From: Pseudomonas sp. HR96
Lineage (GTDB): Bacteria; Pseudomonadota; Gammaproteobacteria; Pseudomonadales; Pseudomonadaceae
Direction: 5' to 3'
Assembly: GCF_034059295.1 (NCBI RefSeq)
Contig: NZ_CP139141.1
Span: 434,001 to 498,000 of the forward strand
Length of the DNA stretch: 64,000 bases
Positions within the stretch are counted from its first letter, which is position 1. Every line of letters starts with the position of its first letter. Shown here piece by piece: positions 19,397-29,958 of the stretch. A model generated the notes under the pieces. It searched no databases and had not been told where the DNA came from. It saw only the letters and a program-made list of their open reading frames with translations. Position numbers and translations under genes: made by a program.

Positions 19397-20302
19397 TCAG
19401 TTGCTCGACAGGTGGTCGCCCTTGTCGAACCGCCAGGTGCGGATGATTTCCAGCCGGTCGACATCCGACAGGTCCCCGGTGAAGGGTGCGAAGGGTGCGG
19501 CCAGGCGCACGATGCGCTGGGCGGCCTGGTCCAGCAGGGGTTGGCCCGAGGATTCCAGCACCAGAACCTCATACAGCGAGCCGTCGCTGTTGATCGACAC
19601 CATCAGCCGCAGGCTGCCGTAGATCTGCTGGCGGCGCGCTTCCTCGGGGTAGTTGAGGTTGCCGATGCGCTCGACCTTCTTGCGCCAGTCGTCCTTGTAC
19701 CAGGCCCCCTTGTCGTGCATGGTCGAGGCGGCGCTGAGGCGGTGGATGCGCGGGCGCTTGGCATACAGCTGCTGCTCCTTGGCCAGCTCGGCCTCCAGGC
19801 TGGAGATCTCGCTGGACACCTGGGAGCTGTCGAAGTCCGGGGTGTCGGCCTTGGGCGGCTGTTCGGTCTTGACCTCGGCGCGCTTGACCTCGACCTTCTG
19901 CGTCTTGGGCGCGATGGTGGTCACCGCTTTCTTCTCGGGCTCCGGGGTGCTCTCGACCTTCTGCCGGCTGGCCGGTGGCGGGGTGACCTTGTTGATGCGG
20001 TTGTCCTGGAAGGGCGCAATCTCGGTGGTCTTGGGCAAGGCTTTCTTGTCCAGCTCGCCGCTGCCTTCCTGGTTGTCCTGGGCCAGATAGTCGGCCTGCT
20101 TCGGCGCTTTGGCGCTCTTGAACGGCGCCAGGGTGATTTCCAGGGTCTGGCTGATTTGCTCGGGCTTGGCCACGCTGAAACCCACGCCGAGAATCACCAC
20201 CACGTGCAACAGCGCCGCGATCACCAGGGTCAGACCCAGGCGGTCGGCGGGACGGTTGAACTGCGGGCGAAGCTGGGCGGGGATCTGAGCGGGTAGATTC
20301 AT
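19397..20302 (-). CDS. TonB-like energy transducer
   Basis: A 301-residue protein with an N-terminal transmembrane helix (LTLVIAALLHVVVILGVGFSV), a long charged Lys/Glu/Pro spacer with KKAVTTIAPKTQKVEVKRAE, a helical stretch (SSLEAELAKEQQL) and a C-terminal TonB fold (NYPEEARRQQIYGSLRLMVSINSDGSL). It should span the periplasm and transmit energy to outer-membrane proteins. No exbB/exbD genes are adjacent. It follows gshB closely, with 14 bases between them. Which receptor it serves is unknown. Confidence 0.88.
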   Translation of the reverse strand: MNLPAQIPAQLRPQFNRPADRLGLTLVIAALLHVVVILGVGFSVAKPEQISQTLEITLAPFKSAKAPKQADYLAQDNQEGSGELDKKALPKTTEIAPFQDNRINKVTPPPASRQKVESTPEPEKKAVTTIAPKTQKVEVKRAEVKTEQPPKADTPDFDSSQVSSEISSLEAELAKEQQLYAKRPRIHRLSAASTMHDKGAWYKDDWRKKVERIGNLNYPEEARRQQIYGSLRLMVSINSDGSLYEVLVLESSGQPLLDQAAQRIVRLAAPFAPFTGDLSDVDRLEIIRTWRFDKGDHLSSN

Positions 20303-20316
20303 GCTGGGCGTCGTCG

Positions 20317-21267
20317 TCAGCGCTGCAACTTCGCGGCGATCACATCCATCAGCATGCCGCCGATGTCGGTGCCAAAGGCGTTGTCGATCTCGCGGATGCA
20401 GGTCGGGCTGGTCACGTTGATTTCGGTCAGGTGTTCGCCGATCACGTCGAGGCCGACGAACAGCAGGCCCTTTTCCCGCAGCACCGGGCCGACCTGGGCA
20501 GCGATCCAGCGGTCGCGCTCGGTCAGTGGCCGCGCCTCGCCACGCCCGCCGGCGGCCAGGTTGCCGCGGGTTTCACCGGCCGCCGGGATGCGCGCCAGGC
20601 AATAGGGCACCGGCTCGCCATCGACCATGAGGATGCGCTTGTCGCCATCCTTGATCGCCGGCAGGTAGGCCTGGGCCATGATCTGCTGGCTGCCCAGCGC
20701 GGTCAGGGTCTCGAGGATCACCGACAGGTTGGGGTCGCCCGGGCGGTGGCGGAAGATCGAGGTGCCGCCCATGCCGTCGAGCGGCTTGAGGATGACGTCG
20801 CCATGCTCGGCGGCGAACTCGCGGATGATGTCGGCGCGGCGGCTGACCAGGGTCGGCGGCGTGCACTGCGGGAACAGCGTGGCGAACAACTTCTCGTTGC
20901 AGTCGCGCAGGCTCTGCGGCCGGTTGACCACCAGCACGCCGGCGCGCTCGGCCTGTTCGAGCAGGTAGGTGGAGTAGACGAACTCCATGTCGAACGGCGG
21001 ATCCTTGCGCATCAGGATCACGTCGAGGTCAGCCAGTGGCGCATCGAACTCCGACTCGAATTCGAACCAGTGCTCGGGGTCGGCGAACACCTTGAGCGGG
21101 CGCATGCGCGCACGGGCCTGGCCAGCGCCCTGGTAGAGGTCCTGGATTTCCATGTGGAACAGGGTCCAGCCGCGTGCCTGGGCCGCCAGCAGCATGGCCA
21201 ACGAACTGTCCTTTTTATAGGAAATGTTGGCGATAGGGTCCATGACAATCCCGACGCGAACGCTCAT
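20317..21267 (-). CDS. gshB: Glutathione synthetase
   Basis: A 316-residue ATP-grasp enzyme that joins gamma-glutamylcysteine and glycine. Motifs are VGIVMDPIANISYKKDSS at the N-terminus, DVILKPLDGMGGTSIFR for nucleotide binding and ITEINVTSPTCIREID near the end. The length fits the bacterial enzyme. It is transcribed divergently from pilG, the usual order in Pseudomonas. Confidence 0.96.
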   Translation of the reverse strand: MSVRVGIVMDPIANISYKKDSSLAMLLAAQARGWTLFHMEIQDLYQGAGQARARMRPLKVFADPEHWFEFESEFDAPLADLDVILMRKDPPFDMEFVYSTYLLEQAERAGVLVVNRPQSLRDCNEKLFATLFPQCTPPTLVSRRADIIREFAAEHGDVILKPLDGMGGTSIFRHRPGDPNLSVILETLTALGSQQIMAQAYLPAIKDGDKRILMVDGEPVPYCLARIPAAGETRGNLAAGGRGEARPLTERDRWIAAQVGPVLREKGLLFVGLDVIGEHLTEINVTSPTCIREIDNAFGTDIGGMLMDVIAAKLQR

Positions 21268-21501
21268 GGGTCAATCCTCATAGTCGGCGGGCCGCCCGCA
21301 GCGGCCTCTGAAAAGTGGCGTCAGGGTGGCGCCGGCGAGGCTCGCGGTCAAGGAAAAACACTGAACGGTCGGGCCGATGGAACGCCTCTTTAGAGTATGT
21401 TAAAAAGAGACCCATAGTGTGCACGTTGCCAAGCCCCTGGCCGGTTCGCCGGGCCCTGCTCGATCCAGCCTGCGATGCCGTTACGGATTCAAGAGTGCCC
21501 C

Positions 21502-21906
21502 ATGGATCTTCAGCCGCCAGCCCTGAAAGTAATGGTCATCGATGACTCTCGGACGATTCGTCGAACCGCCGAAATGCTGCTCAAGAACGCCGGTTGCGAG
21601 GTGATCACGGCAGTCGATGGTTTCGATGCGCTGGCCAAGATCGCCGACAACCATCCGCGAATCATCTTCGTCGACATCATGATGCCGCGCCTGGATGGCT
21701 ACCAGACGTGCGCGCTGATCAAGAACCACAGCCTGTTCAAGGCGATTCCGGTGATCATGCTGTCCTCGCGGGACGGGCTGTTCGACAAGGCACGGGGGCG
21801 TACGGCCGGTTCCGACCAGTACCTGACCAAACCCTTCAGCCGCGAGGAGCTGCTGGGCGCCATCAAGGCGCACGTGCCGGGCTTCGCGACCGTCGAACAT
21901 CTGTGA
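21502..21906 (+). CDS. pilG: Twitching-motility response regulator PilG
   Basis: A 134-residue stand-alone receiver domain. The acidic pocket is VIDDS, the phosphorylated Asp is about residue 58 in IIFVDIMMPRLDG, and the conserved Lys is in YLTKPFSREELL. In the Pil-Chp pathway it links ChpA to pilus extension and cyclic AMP. The start MDLQPPALKV is chosen; upstream in-frame codons give no family sequence. It begins the pilG-pilH-pilI-pilJ-chpA cluster. Confidence 0.94.
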   Translation: MDLQPPALKVMVIDDSRTIRRTAEMLLKNAGCEVITAVDGFDALAKIADNHPRIIFVDIMMPRLDGYQTCALIKNHSLFKAIPVIMLSSRDGLFDKARGRTAGSDQYLTKPFSREELLGAIKAHVPGFATVEHL

Positions 21907-21985
21907 CACTACAACGACAACGCAACAACAGATTTTCTGACGCCAGGCCCTACCGGCCGGCGTCTTTCAAGGAACGGGGAACAGC

Positions 21986-22351
21986 ATGGCTCGAATTCTG
22001 ATCGTCGACGATTCGCCGACCGAAATGTACAAACTCACCGGCATGCTCGAAAAACACGGGCATGAGGTGCTCAAGGCCGAAAACGGCGGCGACGGCGTGG
22101 CGCTGGCCCGCCAGGAGAAGCCCGACGCGGTGCTCATGGACATCGTCATGCCGGGCCTCAACGGCTTCCAGGCCACCCGTCAACTGACCAAGGACTCGGA
22201 GACCGCGCACATTCCGGTCATCATCATCACCACCAAGGATCAGGAAACCGACAAGGTTTGGGGTACCCGCCAAGGGGCGCGCGACTATCTGACCAAGCCG
22301 GTCGACGAAGAAACCCTGATCAAGACCCTCAACGCGGTACTCGGCGGCTGA
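21986..22351 (+). CDS. pilH: Twitching-motility response regulator PilH
   Basis: A 121-residue CheY-like receiver with LIVDDSPTEMYKL, phospho-acceptor Asp at about 52 in VLMDIVMPGLNG, and DYLTKPVDEETL. PilH is proposed to promote pilus retraction or act as a phosphate sink for ChpA. A GGAACGGGG site precedes the start. Confidence 0.94.
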   Translation: MARILIVDDSPTEMYKLTGMLEKHGHEVLKAENGGDGVALARQEKPDAVLMDIVMPGLNGFQATRQLTKDSETAHIPVIIITTKDQETDKVWGTRQGARDYLTKPVDEETLIKTLNAVLGG

Positions 22352-22365
22352 GCCCGGCGACCGTC

Positions 22366-22917
22366 ATGCCGGCCTCGCGTACCGCGTTCGAGCTGCTGCT
22401 GGGCATCGATCAGCGCTGCCGCCAGCGTGCCGCCAGCCTGCCGGCGCAGAGCACGCGCCTGCAGAGCTGGAGCGGCATCGGCTTTCGCCTGGGCCAGGCC
22501 TGGTACGTCGCGCCCATGGCCGAGGTCGCCGAGGTGCTGCACCCACCCCATGTGACCCGCCTGCCGGGCGTCAAACCCTGGGTGCTGGGCATGGTCAATC
22601 TGCGCGGGCAACTGCTGGCGCTGATGGACCTGGGCGCCTGCCTGGGCCTGGATGCCGAGCCCGAGCTGCTGGCGCCGCGCACGCAGCGCCGAGTGCTGGT
22701 GGTCGACCGCCAGGACGTCTACGCCGGCCTGCTGGTGGACGAAGTCAGTGGCCTGCAGCACTTCGACCTGCACGGCCTCGACCTGGCGCTGCCGGCCAGC
22801 GCCCACCCCGCCTTGGCGCCTTACCTTCAAGGATCTTTTCAGCGCGAGCGGAACTGGCAGGTGTTCAGCCCGTTCGCACTGGTCCAGGCCGCGGCGTTTC
22901 GCGACGTGGCACTGTGA
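22366..22917 (+). CDS. pilI: CheW-like adaptor PilI
   Basis: A 183-residue CheW-domain scaffold that should link the receptor PilJ to the histidine kinase ChpA. Visible CheW features are LGQAWYVAPMAEVAEVL, LPGVKPWVLGMVNLRGQLLALMDLG and RVLVVDRQDVYAGLLVDEV. The ATG at 22366 gives the family N-terminus; the frame is open upstream within pilH. It is followed 18 bases later by pilJ. Confidence 0.9.
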   Translation: MPASRTAFELLLGIDQRCRQRAASLPAQSTRLQSWSGIGFRLGQAWYVAPMAEVAEVLHPPHVTRLPGVKPWVLGMVNLRGQLLALMDLGACLGLDAEPELLAPRTQRRVLVVDRQDVYAGLLVDEVSGLQHFDLHGLDLALPASAHPALAPYLQGSFQRERNWQVFSPFALVQAAAFRDVAL

Positions 22918-22935
22918 GCGGCGACAGGACGGCCC

Positions 22936-24984
22936 ATGATTAAGCTAATGGCAGGCAACTCAGTGGAAGGCTCGCGCAGCAGCGCCCAGATCGCCGGGCT
23001 GTTCGTCGCCCTGATCGTGTTCATCATGTTGCTGTTCGCCAACTTCGCCTACCTCAACACCCAGTCCACCTATGACAAGCAGTACATCGGCCATGCTGGC
23101 GAGCTGCGCGTGCTGTCCCAGCGCATCGCCAAGAACGCCACCGAGGCCGCTGCCGGCAAGGCGCCGGCGTTCAAGCTGCTGAGCGAGGCGCGCAACGAGT
23201 TCGAACGGCGCTGGGGCGTGCTGAAGAACGGCGATCGGCACACCGGTCTGCCACCGGCGCCGGCCGCCGTGCAGGCGCAGATGAAGCGCGTGCAGGCCGA
23301 CTGGGACGGCCTGCGCAGCAACACCGACGCGATCCTGGCCAGCGAGCAGACCGTGCTGTCCCTGCACCAGGTCGCCGCGACGCTCGCCGAGACCGTGCCG
23401 CAGCTGCAGGTCGAATACGAGAAGGTGGTGGAAATCCTCCTGCAGCGTGGCGCTCCGGCCGCCCAGGTGGCGGTCGCGCAGCGTCAGTCGCTGCTTGCCG
23501 AGCGCATCCTGGGCTCGGTCAACACGGTGCTGTCGGGCGATGAAAGCGCCGGGCAGGCCGCCGAATCCTTTGGTCACGACGCCAACCGCTTCGGCCAGGT
23601 GCTGCGCGGCATGCTCGACGGCGACGCCAGCATCCAGATGAGCCAGGTGCAGGACAAGGACGCCCAAGCGCGCCTGCGCGAAATTGCCGAACTGTTCGAA
23701 TTCGTCTCCGGCTCGGTGGACGAGATCCTCGAGACCTCGCCGGAACTGTTCAAGGTGCGCGAGGCCTCAGGCAACATCTTCAACCAGTCGCAGAGCCTGC
23801 TCGACGAGGCCTCGCACCTGGCCGCCGGTTTCGAGAACCTTGCCAGCGGCCGCTCGGTCGACACCATCGGCGGCTATGTGCTGGGCCTGGCCGCCCTGGC
23901 GTCGATCATCCTGATCGGCCTGGTGATGGTCCGCGAGACCAACCGCCGTCTGCGCGAAACCGCAGAAAAGAACGAACGCAACCAGACCGCGATCATGCGC
24001 CTGCTCAACGAGATCGAAGACCTCGCCGACGGCGACTTGACCGTCAGCGCCTCGGTGACCGAGGACTTCACCGGTACCATTGCCGACTCCATCAACTACT
24101 CCGTGGACCAGCTGCGCGACCTGGTGGGCACCATCAACCTGACGGCCGAGGAAGTCGCCGCAGCGGTGGTCGACACCCAGGCCACCGCCCGCCAGCTGGC
24201 CGTGGCCTCCGAGCAGCAGGCCCAGCAGATCAGCGATGCATCCATGGCCATCAGCGACATGGCGCAGTCCATCGACCAGGTGTCGGCCAACGCCGCCGAG
24301 TCGGCCAAGGTCGCCGAGCGCTCGGTGACCATTGCCAACAAGGGCAACGAGGTGGTGCACAACACCATCCGCGGCATGGACAACATCCGCGAACAGATTC
24401 AGGACACCGCCAAACGCATCAAGCGCCTGGGTGAATCGTCCCAGGAAATCGGTGACATCGTCAGCCTGATCGACGACATTGCCGACCAGACCAACATCCT
24501 TGCGCTCAACGCGGCGATCCAGGCGTCGATGGCTGGCGAGGCCGGGCGCGGCTTTGCCGTGGTGGCCGACGAAGTGCAGCGTCTGGCCGAGCGTTCTTCC
24601 TCGGCCACCCGGCAGATCGAGACACTGGTACGGGCGATCCAGGCCGACACCAACGAGGCGGTGATCTCCATGGAGCAGACCACCAGCGAGGTGGTGCGCG
24701 GGGCGCGGTTGGCGCAGGACGCCGGCATCGCCCTGGAGGAGATCGAAGGCGTGTCCGAGGACCTCGCGGCGCTGATCCACAGCATCTCCAACGCCGCGCA
24801 ACAGCAGACCAGCTCGGCCGGGCAGATCTCCCACACCATGTCGGTGATCCAGCAGATCACCGAGCAAACCTCCTCGGGCTCCACCGCCACCGCTGAAAGC
24901 ATCGGCAACCTGGCGCGCATGGCCAGCGACATGCGCCGCAGCGTCTCCGGTTTCACCTTGCCGCCCGCTCGGCAGGTCCCGTGA
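22936..24984 (+). CDS. pilJ: Methyl-accepting chemotaxis protein PilJ
   Basis: A 682-residue membrane chemoreceptor. The first helix ([22 protein letters not shown]) is near residue 20, followed by two PilJ-type helical sensor modules and a second helix ([18 protein letters not shown]) near 315. A HAMP-like linker leads to the signalling hairpin [26 protein letters not shown] around residue 520. It should sense signals for surface motility through PilI and ChpA. Confidence 0.95.
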   Translation: MIKLMAGNSVEGSRSSAQIAGLFVALIVFIMLLFANFAYLNTQSTYDKQYIGHAGELRVLSQRIAKNATEAAAGKAPAFKLLSEARNEFERRWGVLKNGDRHTGLPPAPAAVQAQMKRVQADWDGLRSNTDAILASEQTVLSLHQVAATLAETVPQLQVEYEKVVEILLQRGAPAAQVAVAQRQSLLAERILGSVNTVLSGDESAGQAAESFGHDANRFGQVLRGMLDGDASIQMSQVQDKDAQARLREIAELFEFVSGSVDEILETSPELFKVREASGNIFNQSQSLLDEASHLAAGFENLASGRSVDTIGGYVLGLAALASIILIGLVMVRETNRRLRETAEKNERNQTAIMRLLNEIEDLADGDLTVSASVTEDFTGTIADSINYSVDQLRDLVGTINLTAEEVAAAVVDTQATARQLAVASEQQAQQISDASMAISDMAQSIDQVSANAAESAKVAERSVTIANKGNEVVHNTIRGMDNIREQIQDTAKRIKRLGESSQEIGDIVSLIDDIADQTNILALNAAIQASMAGEAGRGFAVVADEVQRLAERSSSATRQIETLVRAIQADTNEAVISMEQTTSEVVRGARLAQDAGIALEEIEGVSEDLAALIHSISNAAQQQTSSAGQISHTMSVIQQITEQTSSGSTATAESIGNLARMASDMRRSVSGFTLPPARQVP

Positions 24985-25017
24985 GGCGTACCATGATCAC
25001 GTCGCCCCGGAGCCTGT

Positions 25018-28000
25018 ATGGCTGAGTTGCCCGATTACGTCGCCCTGCGCTCGGTGGTCACAGCCATGCGTGAAGAGCTGGTGCGGGTCAAGGACCAGCT
25101 CGACCTGTTCGTGCTTGGCGATCGCCAGCAGGCCAGCGACCTGGACGCGCTGCTGCCCGCCTTGCGCCAGGTCGCCGACACCCTGGCGGTGCTCGGCTTC
25201 GGCCAGCCGCGCAAGGTCATCATCGACCAACTGGCGGTGCTGCAAAGCCTGGCGCAAGGCACGCGGCCGGCCGATGACGCCGTGCTGGTGGACGTCGCCG
25301 GCGCCTTGCTGTACGTCGAGGCCACCCTGGCCGGGCGCATCGGCTCGCTCGAGCCCAGCCAGGCCACTGCGCCCAACGCCGCCGTGACGGCGGCGCCGAG
25401 CATGGACTTGGCGCAGATCCATCGGCTGGTACTGGCCGAGGCGCGGACCTGCCTGCGCCAGGTCAAGGCGTGCATTCTCGATCACCAGGACGGTGCGCGG
25501 CCGCTGGTCGAGCATGAAGCCGCGCCGCTGACGCTGGCCGTCGAGCTGTTGACCCAGGTGCGCGGTGCGCTGAGCATGCTCGGCATCGACCGCGCCGCCG
25601 CATTGGTCAACGCCTGCCGCGAGTTCATCGGCGCCAGCCGCAGCCGTCGGCTGGCCGATGAAATCAGCGATGCGCTGAGCAGCATCGATTACTACCTCGA
25701 CCAGCTTGGCAGCCAGCCCAACCTGCCCGACGAAGGCCTGCTGGACCTGGCGGAAGACGATCTGATGATGCTCGGCTACGAGCCGCGCGAGATCGCCCCT
25801 CCAGCCCAGCTTGGCCCGGCGCCGTCCGCGCTGCCCGCGCAGAGCGGGGCGCCCTCTGCGCCGCCGACGCTCAACCCCATGCCACAGTCGATACCGGCCA
25901 GCCTGCTGCCGCCGGACGCCGATGCCGCCCGGGTCGACGACGAACTGCTCGAAGTGTTCCTCGAAGAGGCCGCCGAGGTACTGGCCGCCCTGCGCGCCCA
26001 CTGGCCGCAGTGGCAGCGCCAGCCTGCCGACCGCCAGGCCCTGCAGGAGCTGCGCCGGGCTTTCCACACGCTCAAGGGCAGCGGCCGGATGGTTGGCGCG
26101 TTGGTGCTGAGCGAACTGGCCTGGGCCCTCGAAAGCCTGCTCAATCGGCTGCTGGAGGGCAGTGTGCAGGCCAGCGCGCCACGCCTGGCGCTGGTGGAGC
26201 AGGCGATCCAGCGCTTGCCGGCGCTGATCGACGAATTCTCCGGTCAGCGCCAACGCCAACATGACGATGTCGACCGCCTGGCCGCCAGTGCCCATGCCTT
26301 GGCCAAGGGCGACCCGGCGCTGCCAGGCGCGGACGGCCAGCTGCTGGAGATCTTTCGCAGCGAGGTGCTGGCGCATCTGCACAGCGTGAGCGGCTTTTTG
26401 GCAGCCCATGACGAGCAGGACAGTGTCCCGGTGAGCGACGAGTTGGTGCGCGCCCTGCACACCCTCAAAGGCAGCGCCCATGTCGCCGGCGTGCCGGCGG
26501 TGGCGACGCTGGCCGACAGCCTCGACCTGCTGGCGCGCGAATACAAGGCCCATCAACTGGCCTTGCTGGCGCCCGACAGGGAGTTGCTGGGCGATGCCCT
26601 GGCGCTGTTGCAGGCCTGGCTGGCGCAGGCGCCGGACGACCCGGCGGCGGCCCTGGCCGGTGGCCCGGCGCTGGTGGCGCGCCTCGACGAGCAATTGCAG
26701 GCGCGGCTGCAGCGCTGGCAGGCGCAACCGGCCGACAGCCAGCGGGTGCGGCGCAACCCGCAACTGATCACCCGTTTCCTGGCCCAGGGCATGGACATCC
26801 TGCTCGACGCCGAATCGCTGTTGCAGCGCTGGCGCGAGCACCCGGGCCAGCGCCAGGAACTCACCGCGCTGCTCGACGAACTCACGACCCTCGGCCAGGG
26901 CGCGCACCTGGCCGACCTGAGCCAGGTCGATGAACTGTGCGAGGCGCTGCTGGACCTGTACGGCGCCGTGGAAGAAAGCAGCCTGGCCGTCAGCCCGCGA
27001 TTCTTCGCCGAAGCCGAACAGGCCCATGCTGCCTTGATCGACATGCTCGACCAGATCGCCGCCGGCCAGGAGGTGCAGGCCCGACCCGAACGAGTGCAGG
27101 CGTTGCAAGCCTTGCTCGGCGAGGCGCTGGATCCCGGCGCGGTAGGTCATGTCGGCCAGGGCGGGCAAAGCGTCAGCGACCTGGCAGACCTCACCCGGCA
27201 GCTGGATCACGACAGCGCACCGGTCGCTGCGCCAGCCCCCGCCCCGGCTAGCCTGGCCGACGAGCTGGTGCAACTGTTTCTGGAAGAGGCCCTGGACCTG
27301 CTCGACAGCGCCGACCAGGCCCTGCTGCGCTGGCTCAAGCAGCCCGCCAGCGGCGCGCCGCTGCTCTCCCTGCAGCGTGACCTGCACACCCTCAAGGGCG
27401 GTGCGCGGCTGGCCGAAATCACCGCCGTGGCGGACCTGGCCCACGAACTCGAAGCGGTGTACGAAGACCTGGTGGACGGCAAGTACGGCCACAGCCAGGC
27501 GCTGCAGCGGGTCCTGCTCGACGCCCACGAACAGCTGGCGCAGATGCTCGATCAGCTTGAGCAGCAGCAATGGCCGAGCGCTGCCACCGGTGTCATCGAC
27601 GCCGCCCGGCGCCTGCGTCACGACCCGGCCAGCGAGGTTGAGCAGCCCGCGCCCGCCGCCCCAGCCGAAGAAGACAGCGAGTTGCTCGAAGTCTTCCTCG
27701 AGGAGGGCTTCGACATTCTCGACAGCTCGGCCCAGGCGCTCCAGCGCTGGCACGACCAGCCGGGCAACCTGCTGCAGGTGGAGAACCTGCTGCGCGACCT
27801 GCATACCCTCAAGGGGGGCGCGCGCATGGTGGAGATCGCTGCGGTGGGCGACCTGGCCCATGAACTGGAATTTCTCCATGAGAAGGTGCTGGCCGGCACC
27901 TTGAGGGCCGATGACCGGCTGTTCGGGCTCTTGCAGCAGGCCCACGACCGCCTGAGCGAGATGCTCGAAGCGGTGCGGGCGCGCCAGCCGGTCGCTTCGG

Positions 28001-29958
28001 CCGAGGCGTTGATCGAACGACTGCGCAGCTTTGCCGACCCGAGTTTGTCACTGCCGCTGCCTGATATGCCGGCAGCGGCCGAAACGGTCGAACCCAGCGT
28101 GGCGCCGGCCGAGCGCGGCAGCGGCGATATGGTCAAGGTCACCGCCGAGTTTCTCGAAGAGCTGGGCAACCTGGCGGGCGAGACCTCGCTGTTGCATGGG
28201 CGCATCGAGCAGCAGGTGGATGACGCCCAGGCCGCGCTGCAGGAGATGGAAATCACCATCGAGCGCATGCGCGAACAACTGCGCCAGCTGGACACCGAGA
28301 CCCAGGGCCAGATGCTCAGCCGCGACCAGGCAGCCGGCGCCGGCCAGCGCTACGACGAATTCGACCCGCTGGAAATGGACCGCCATTCGCAACTGCAGCA
28401 GCTGTCTCGCGCGCTGTTCGAATCGGCTTCGGACCTGGTCGACCTGAAAGACACCCTGACCGGGCGCAACCATCGCGCCCAGGCCTTGCTCGGCGTGCAG
28501 GCGAGGGTCAACACCGAATTGCAGGAAGGCCTGATGCGCACGCGCATGGTGCCGTTCGAACGCATGGTGCCGCGCCTGCAACGGGTGGTGCGCCAGGTCG
28601 CCAGCGAGTTGGGCAAGCAGGTCGAGCTGGAAATCGGCAGCGTCCAGGGTGAAATGGACCGCAGCGTCCTCGAGCGCATGCTGGCGCCGCTCGAACACAT
28701 GCTGCGCAACGCCGTCGACCATGGCCTGGAGCGTGCCGAGGTGCGTCTGGCCGCCGGCAAGCCGGCGCGTGGCACCATCCATCTGGACGTGCGGCACGTG
28801 GGCGGCGAGATTGTCATCGTCCTCGCCGACGACGGCGCCGGCGTGCCACTGGAGGCCGTGCGGGCCAAGGCGATCAAGCGCGGCCTGCTCGCTCCCGGCA
28901 GCGCCATCAGCGACCACGACGTGCTGCAGTTCATCCTCCAGCCAGGCTTCAGCACGGCGGCCAAGATCACCCAGATCTCCGGACGCGGCCTGGGCATGGA
29001 TGTCGTGCACGAGGAGGTCAAGCAACTCGGCGGCTCCATGACCCTGGACTCCAAGGCGGGGCAGGGTGCGCGCTTCGTCATCCGCCTGCCGTTTACCGTG
29101 TCGGTCAACCGCGCGCTGATGGTGCATTGTGCCGAAGAACAGTACGCCGTGGGCCTGAACACCCTGGAGGGCATCGTGCGCGTGATGCCGGGCGAACTGC
29201 TCACCTGTTACCAGCAGCAACCGCCACAGTACGAGTACGCCGGGCGTCGCTACGACCTGCGCTACCTGGGGCAGATGCTCGGTGGCCCGGGGCCGCGTCT
29301 GGTCGCCCAGACCCAGGCCTTGCCGGTGCTGCTGGTGCAGGCGCTCGACCAGCACGTGGCGGTGCAGGTCGACAGCGTGGCGGCCTCCCGCGAGATCGTG
29401 GTCAAGGGCCTGGGCCCGCTGTTCGCGGCAGTTCCGGGGCTGTCCGGGGCGACCATCCTTGGCGACGGCAATGTCGTGTTGATTCTCGACCTGCCGGCGC
29501 AGATCCGCGCCGCCCAGGCACGCCAGGTGCAGCTGGCGGCCCGGCTCGGTCGCGAACCGACGGCGCCGTTCAGCCAGCCGGCGCGGCCGCTGCTGGTGAT
29601 GGTGGTGGACGATTCGATCACCGTGCGCAAGGTGACCGGACGCCTGCTGGAGCGCCATGGCATGCACGTGCTGACCGCCCGCGACGGCGTCGAAGCCATG
29701 GGCCTGCTGGAAGACCACCAGCCGGACATCCTGCTGCTGGACATCGAGATGCCGCGCATGGACGGTTTCGAAGTCGCCACCCGCGTGCGCCAGCACCCGC
29801 GCCTCAAGAGCCTGCCGATCATCATGATCACCTCGCGCACCGGGCAGAAACACCGCGACCGGGCGCTGGCCATCGGGGTCAACGAATACCTGGGCAAACC
29901 CTTCCAGGAAACCCGCCTGCTGGAAAGCATCGCGCAATGGAGCCAGCACCGTGACTGA
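25018..29958 (+). CDS. chpA: Chemosensory hybrid histidine kinase ChpA (reduced form)
   Basis: A 1646-residue CheA-type hybrid kinase. I count four HPt domains with intact HTLKG phosphate-acceptor motifs (His at about 350, 481, 790 and 929) plus degenerate helical bundles. A dimerisation helix region near 1040-1130 precedes the ATPase domain with N-box NAVDHGLER (Asn about 1231), DDGAG (1271) and GRGLGMD (1322). A CheW-like domain and a C-terminal receiver follow (Asp about 1575 in LLLDIEMPRMDG, Lys about 1627). P. aeruginosa ChpA is roughly 2470 residues with more Xpt domains, so this one is much shorter. It acts at the inner membrane with PilI and PilJ. Confidence 0.93.
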   Translation: MAELPDYVALRSVVTAMREELVRVKDQLDLFVLGDRQQASDLDALLPALRQVADTLAVLGFGQPRKVIIDQLAVLQSLAQGTRPADDAVLVDVAGALLYVEATLAGRIGSLEPSQATAPNAAVTAAPSMDLAQIHRLVLAEARTCLRQVKACILDHQDGARPLVEHEAAPLTLAVELLTQVRGALSMLGIDRAAALVNACREFIGASRSRRLADEISDALSSIDYYLDQLGSQPNLPDEGLLDLAEDDLMMLGYEPREIAPPAQLGPAPSALPAQSGAPSAPPTLNPMPQSIPASLLPPDADAARVDDELLEVFLEEAAEVLAALRAHWPQWQRQPADRQALQELRRAFHTLKGSGRMVGALVLSELAWALESLLNRLLEGSVQASAPRLALVEQAIQRLPALIDEFSGQRQRQHDDVDRLAASAHALAKGDPALPGADGQLLEIFRSEVLAHLHSVSGFLAAHDEQDSVPVSDELVRALHTLKGSAHVAGVPAVATLADSLDLLAREYKAHQLALLAPDRELLGDALALLQAWLAQAPDDPAAALAGGPALVARLDEQLQARLQRWQAQPADSQRVRRNPQLITRFLAQGMDILLDAESLLQRWREHPGQRQELTALLDELTTLGQGAHLADLSQVDELCEALLDLYGAVEESSLAVSPRFFAEAEQAHAALIDMLDQIAAGQEVQARPERVQALQALLGEALDPGAVGHVGQGGQSVSDLADLTRQLDHDSAPVAAPAPAPASLADELVQLFLEEALDLLDSADQALLRWLKQPASGAPLLSLQRDLHTLKGGARLAEITAVADLAHELEAVYEDLVDGKYGHSQALQRVLLDAHEQLAQMLDQLEQQQWPSAATGVIDAARRLRHDPASEVEQPAPAAPAEEDSELLEVFLEEGFDILDSSAQALQRWHDQPGNLLQVENLLRDLHTLKGGARMVEIAAVGDLAHELEFLHEKVLAGTLRADDRLFGLLQQAHDRLSEMLEAVRARQPVASAEALIERLRSFADPSLSLPLPDMPAAAETVEPSVAPAERGSGDMVKVTAEFLEELGNLAGETSLLHGRIEQQVDDAQAALQEMEITIERMREQLRQLDTETQGQMLSRDQAAGAGQRYDEFDPLEMDRHSQLQQLSRALFESASDLVDLKDTLTGRNHRAQALLGVQARVNTELQEGLMRTRMVPFERMVPRLQRVVRQVASELGKQVELEIGSVQGEMDRSVLERMLAPLEHMLRNAVDHGLERAEVRLAAGKPARGTIHLDVRHVGGEIVIVLADDGAGVPLEAVRAKAIKRGLLAPGSAISDHDVLQFILQPGFSTAAKITQISGRGLGMDVVHEEVKQLGGSMTLDSKAGQGARFVIRLPFTVSVNRALMVHCAEEQYAVGLNTLEGIVRVMPGELLTCYQQQPPQYEYAGRRYDLRYLGQMLGGPGPRLVAQTQALPVLLVQALDQHVAVQVDSVAASREIVVKGLGPLFAAVPGLSGATILGDGNVVLILDLPAQIRAAQARQVQLAARLGREPTAPFSQPARPLLVMVVDDSITVRKVTGRLLERHGMHVLTARDGVEAMGLLEDHQPDILLLDIEMPRMDGFEVATRVRQHPRLKSLPIIMITSRTGQKHRDRALAIGVNEYLGKPFQETRLLESIAQWSQHRD

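Noticed and set aside
24997..27945. Very long open frame on the minus strand opposite chpA
   Set aside because: It mirrors the third-position GC bias of chpA, is Gln/Arg/His-rich without any domain, and chpA has clear HPt, kinase and receiver motifs.
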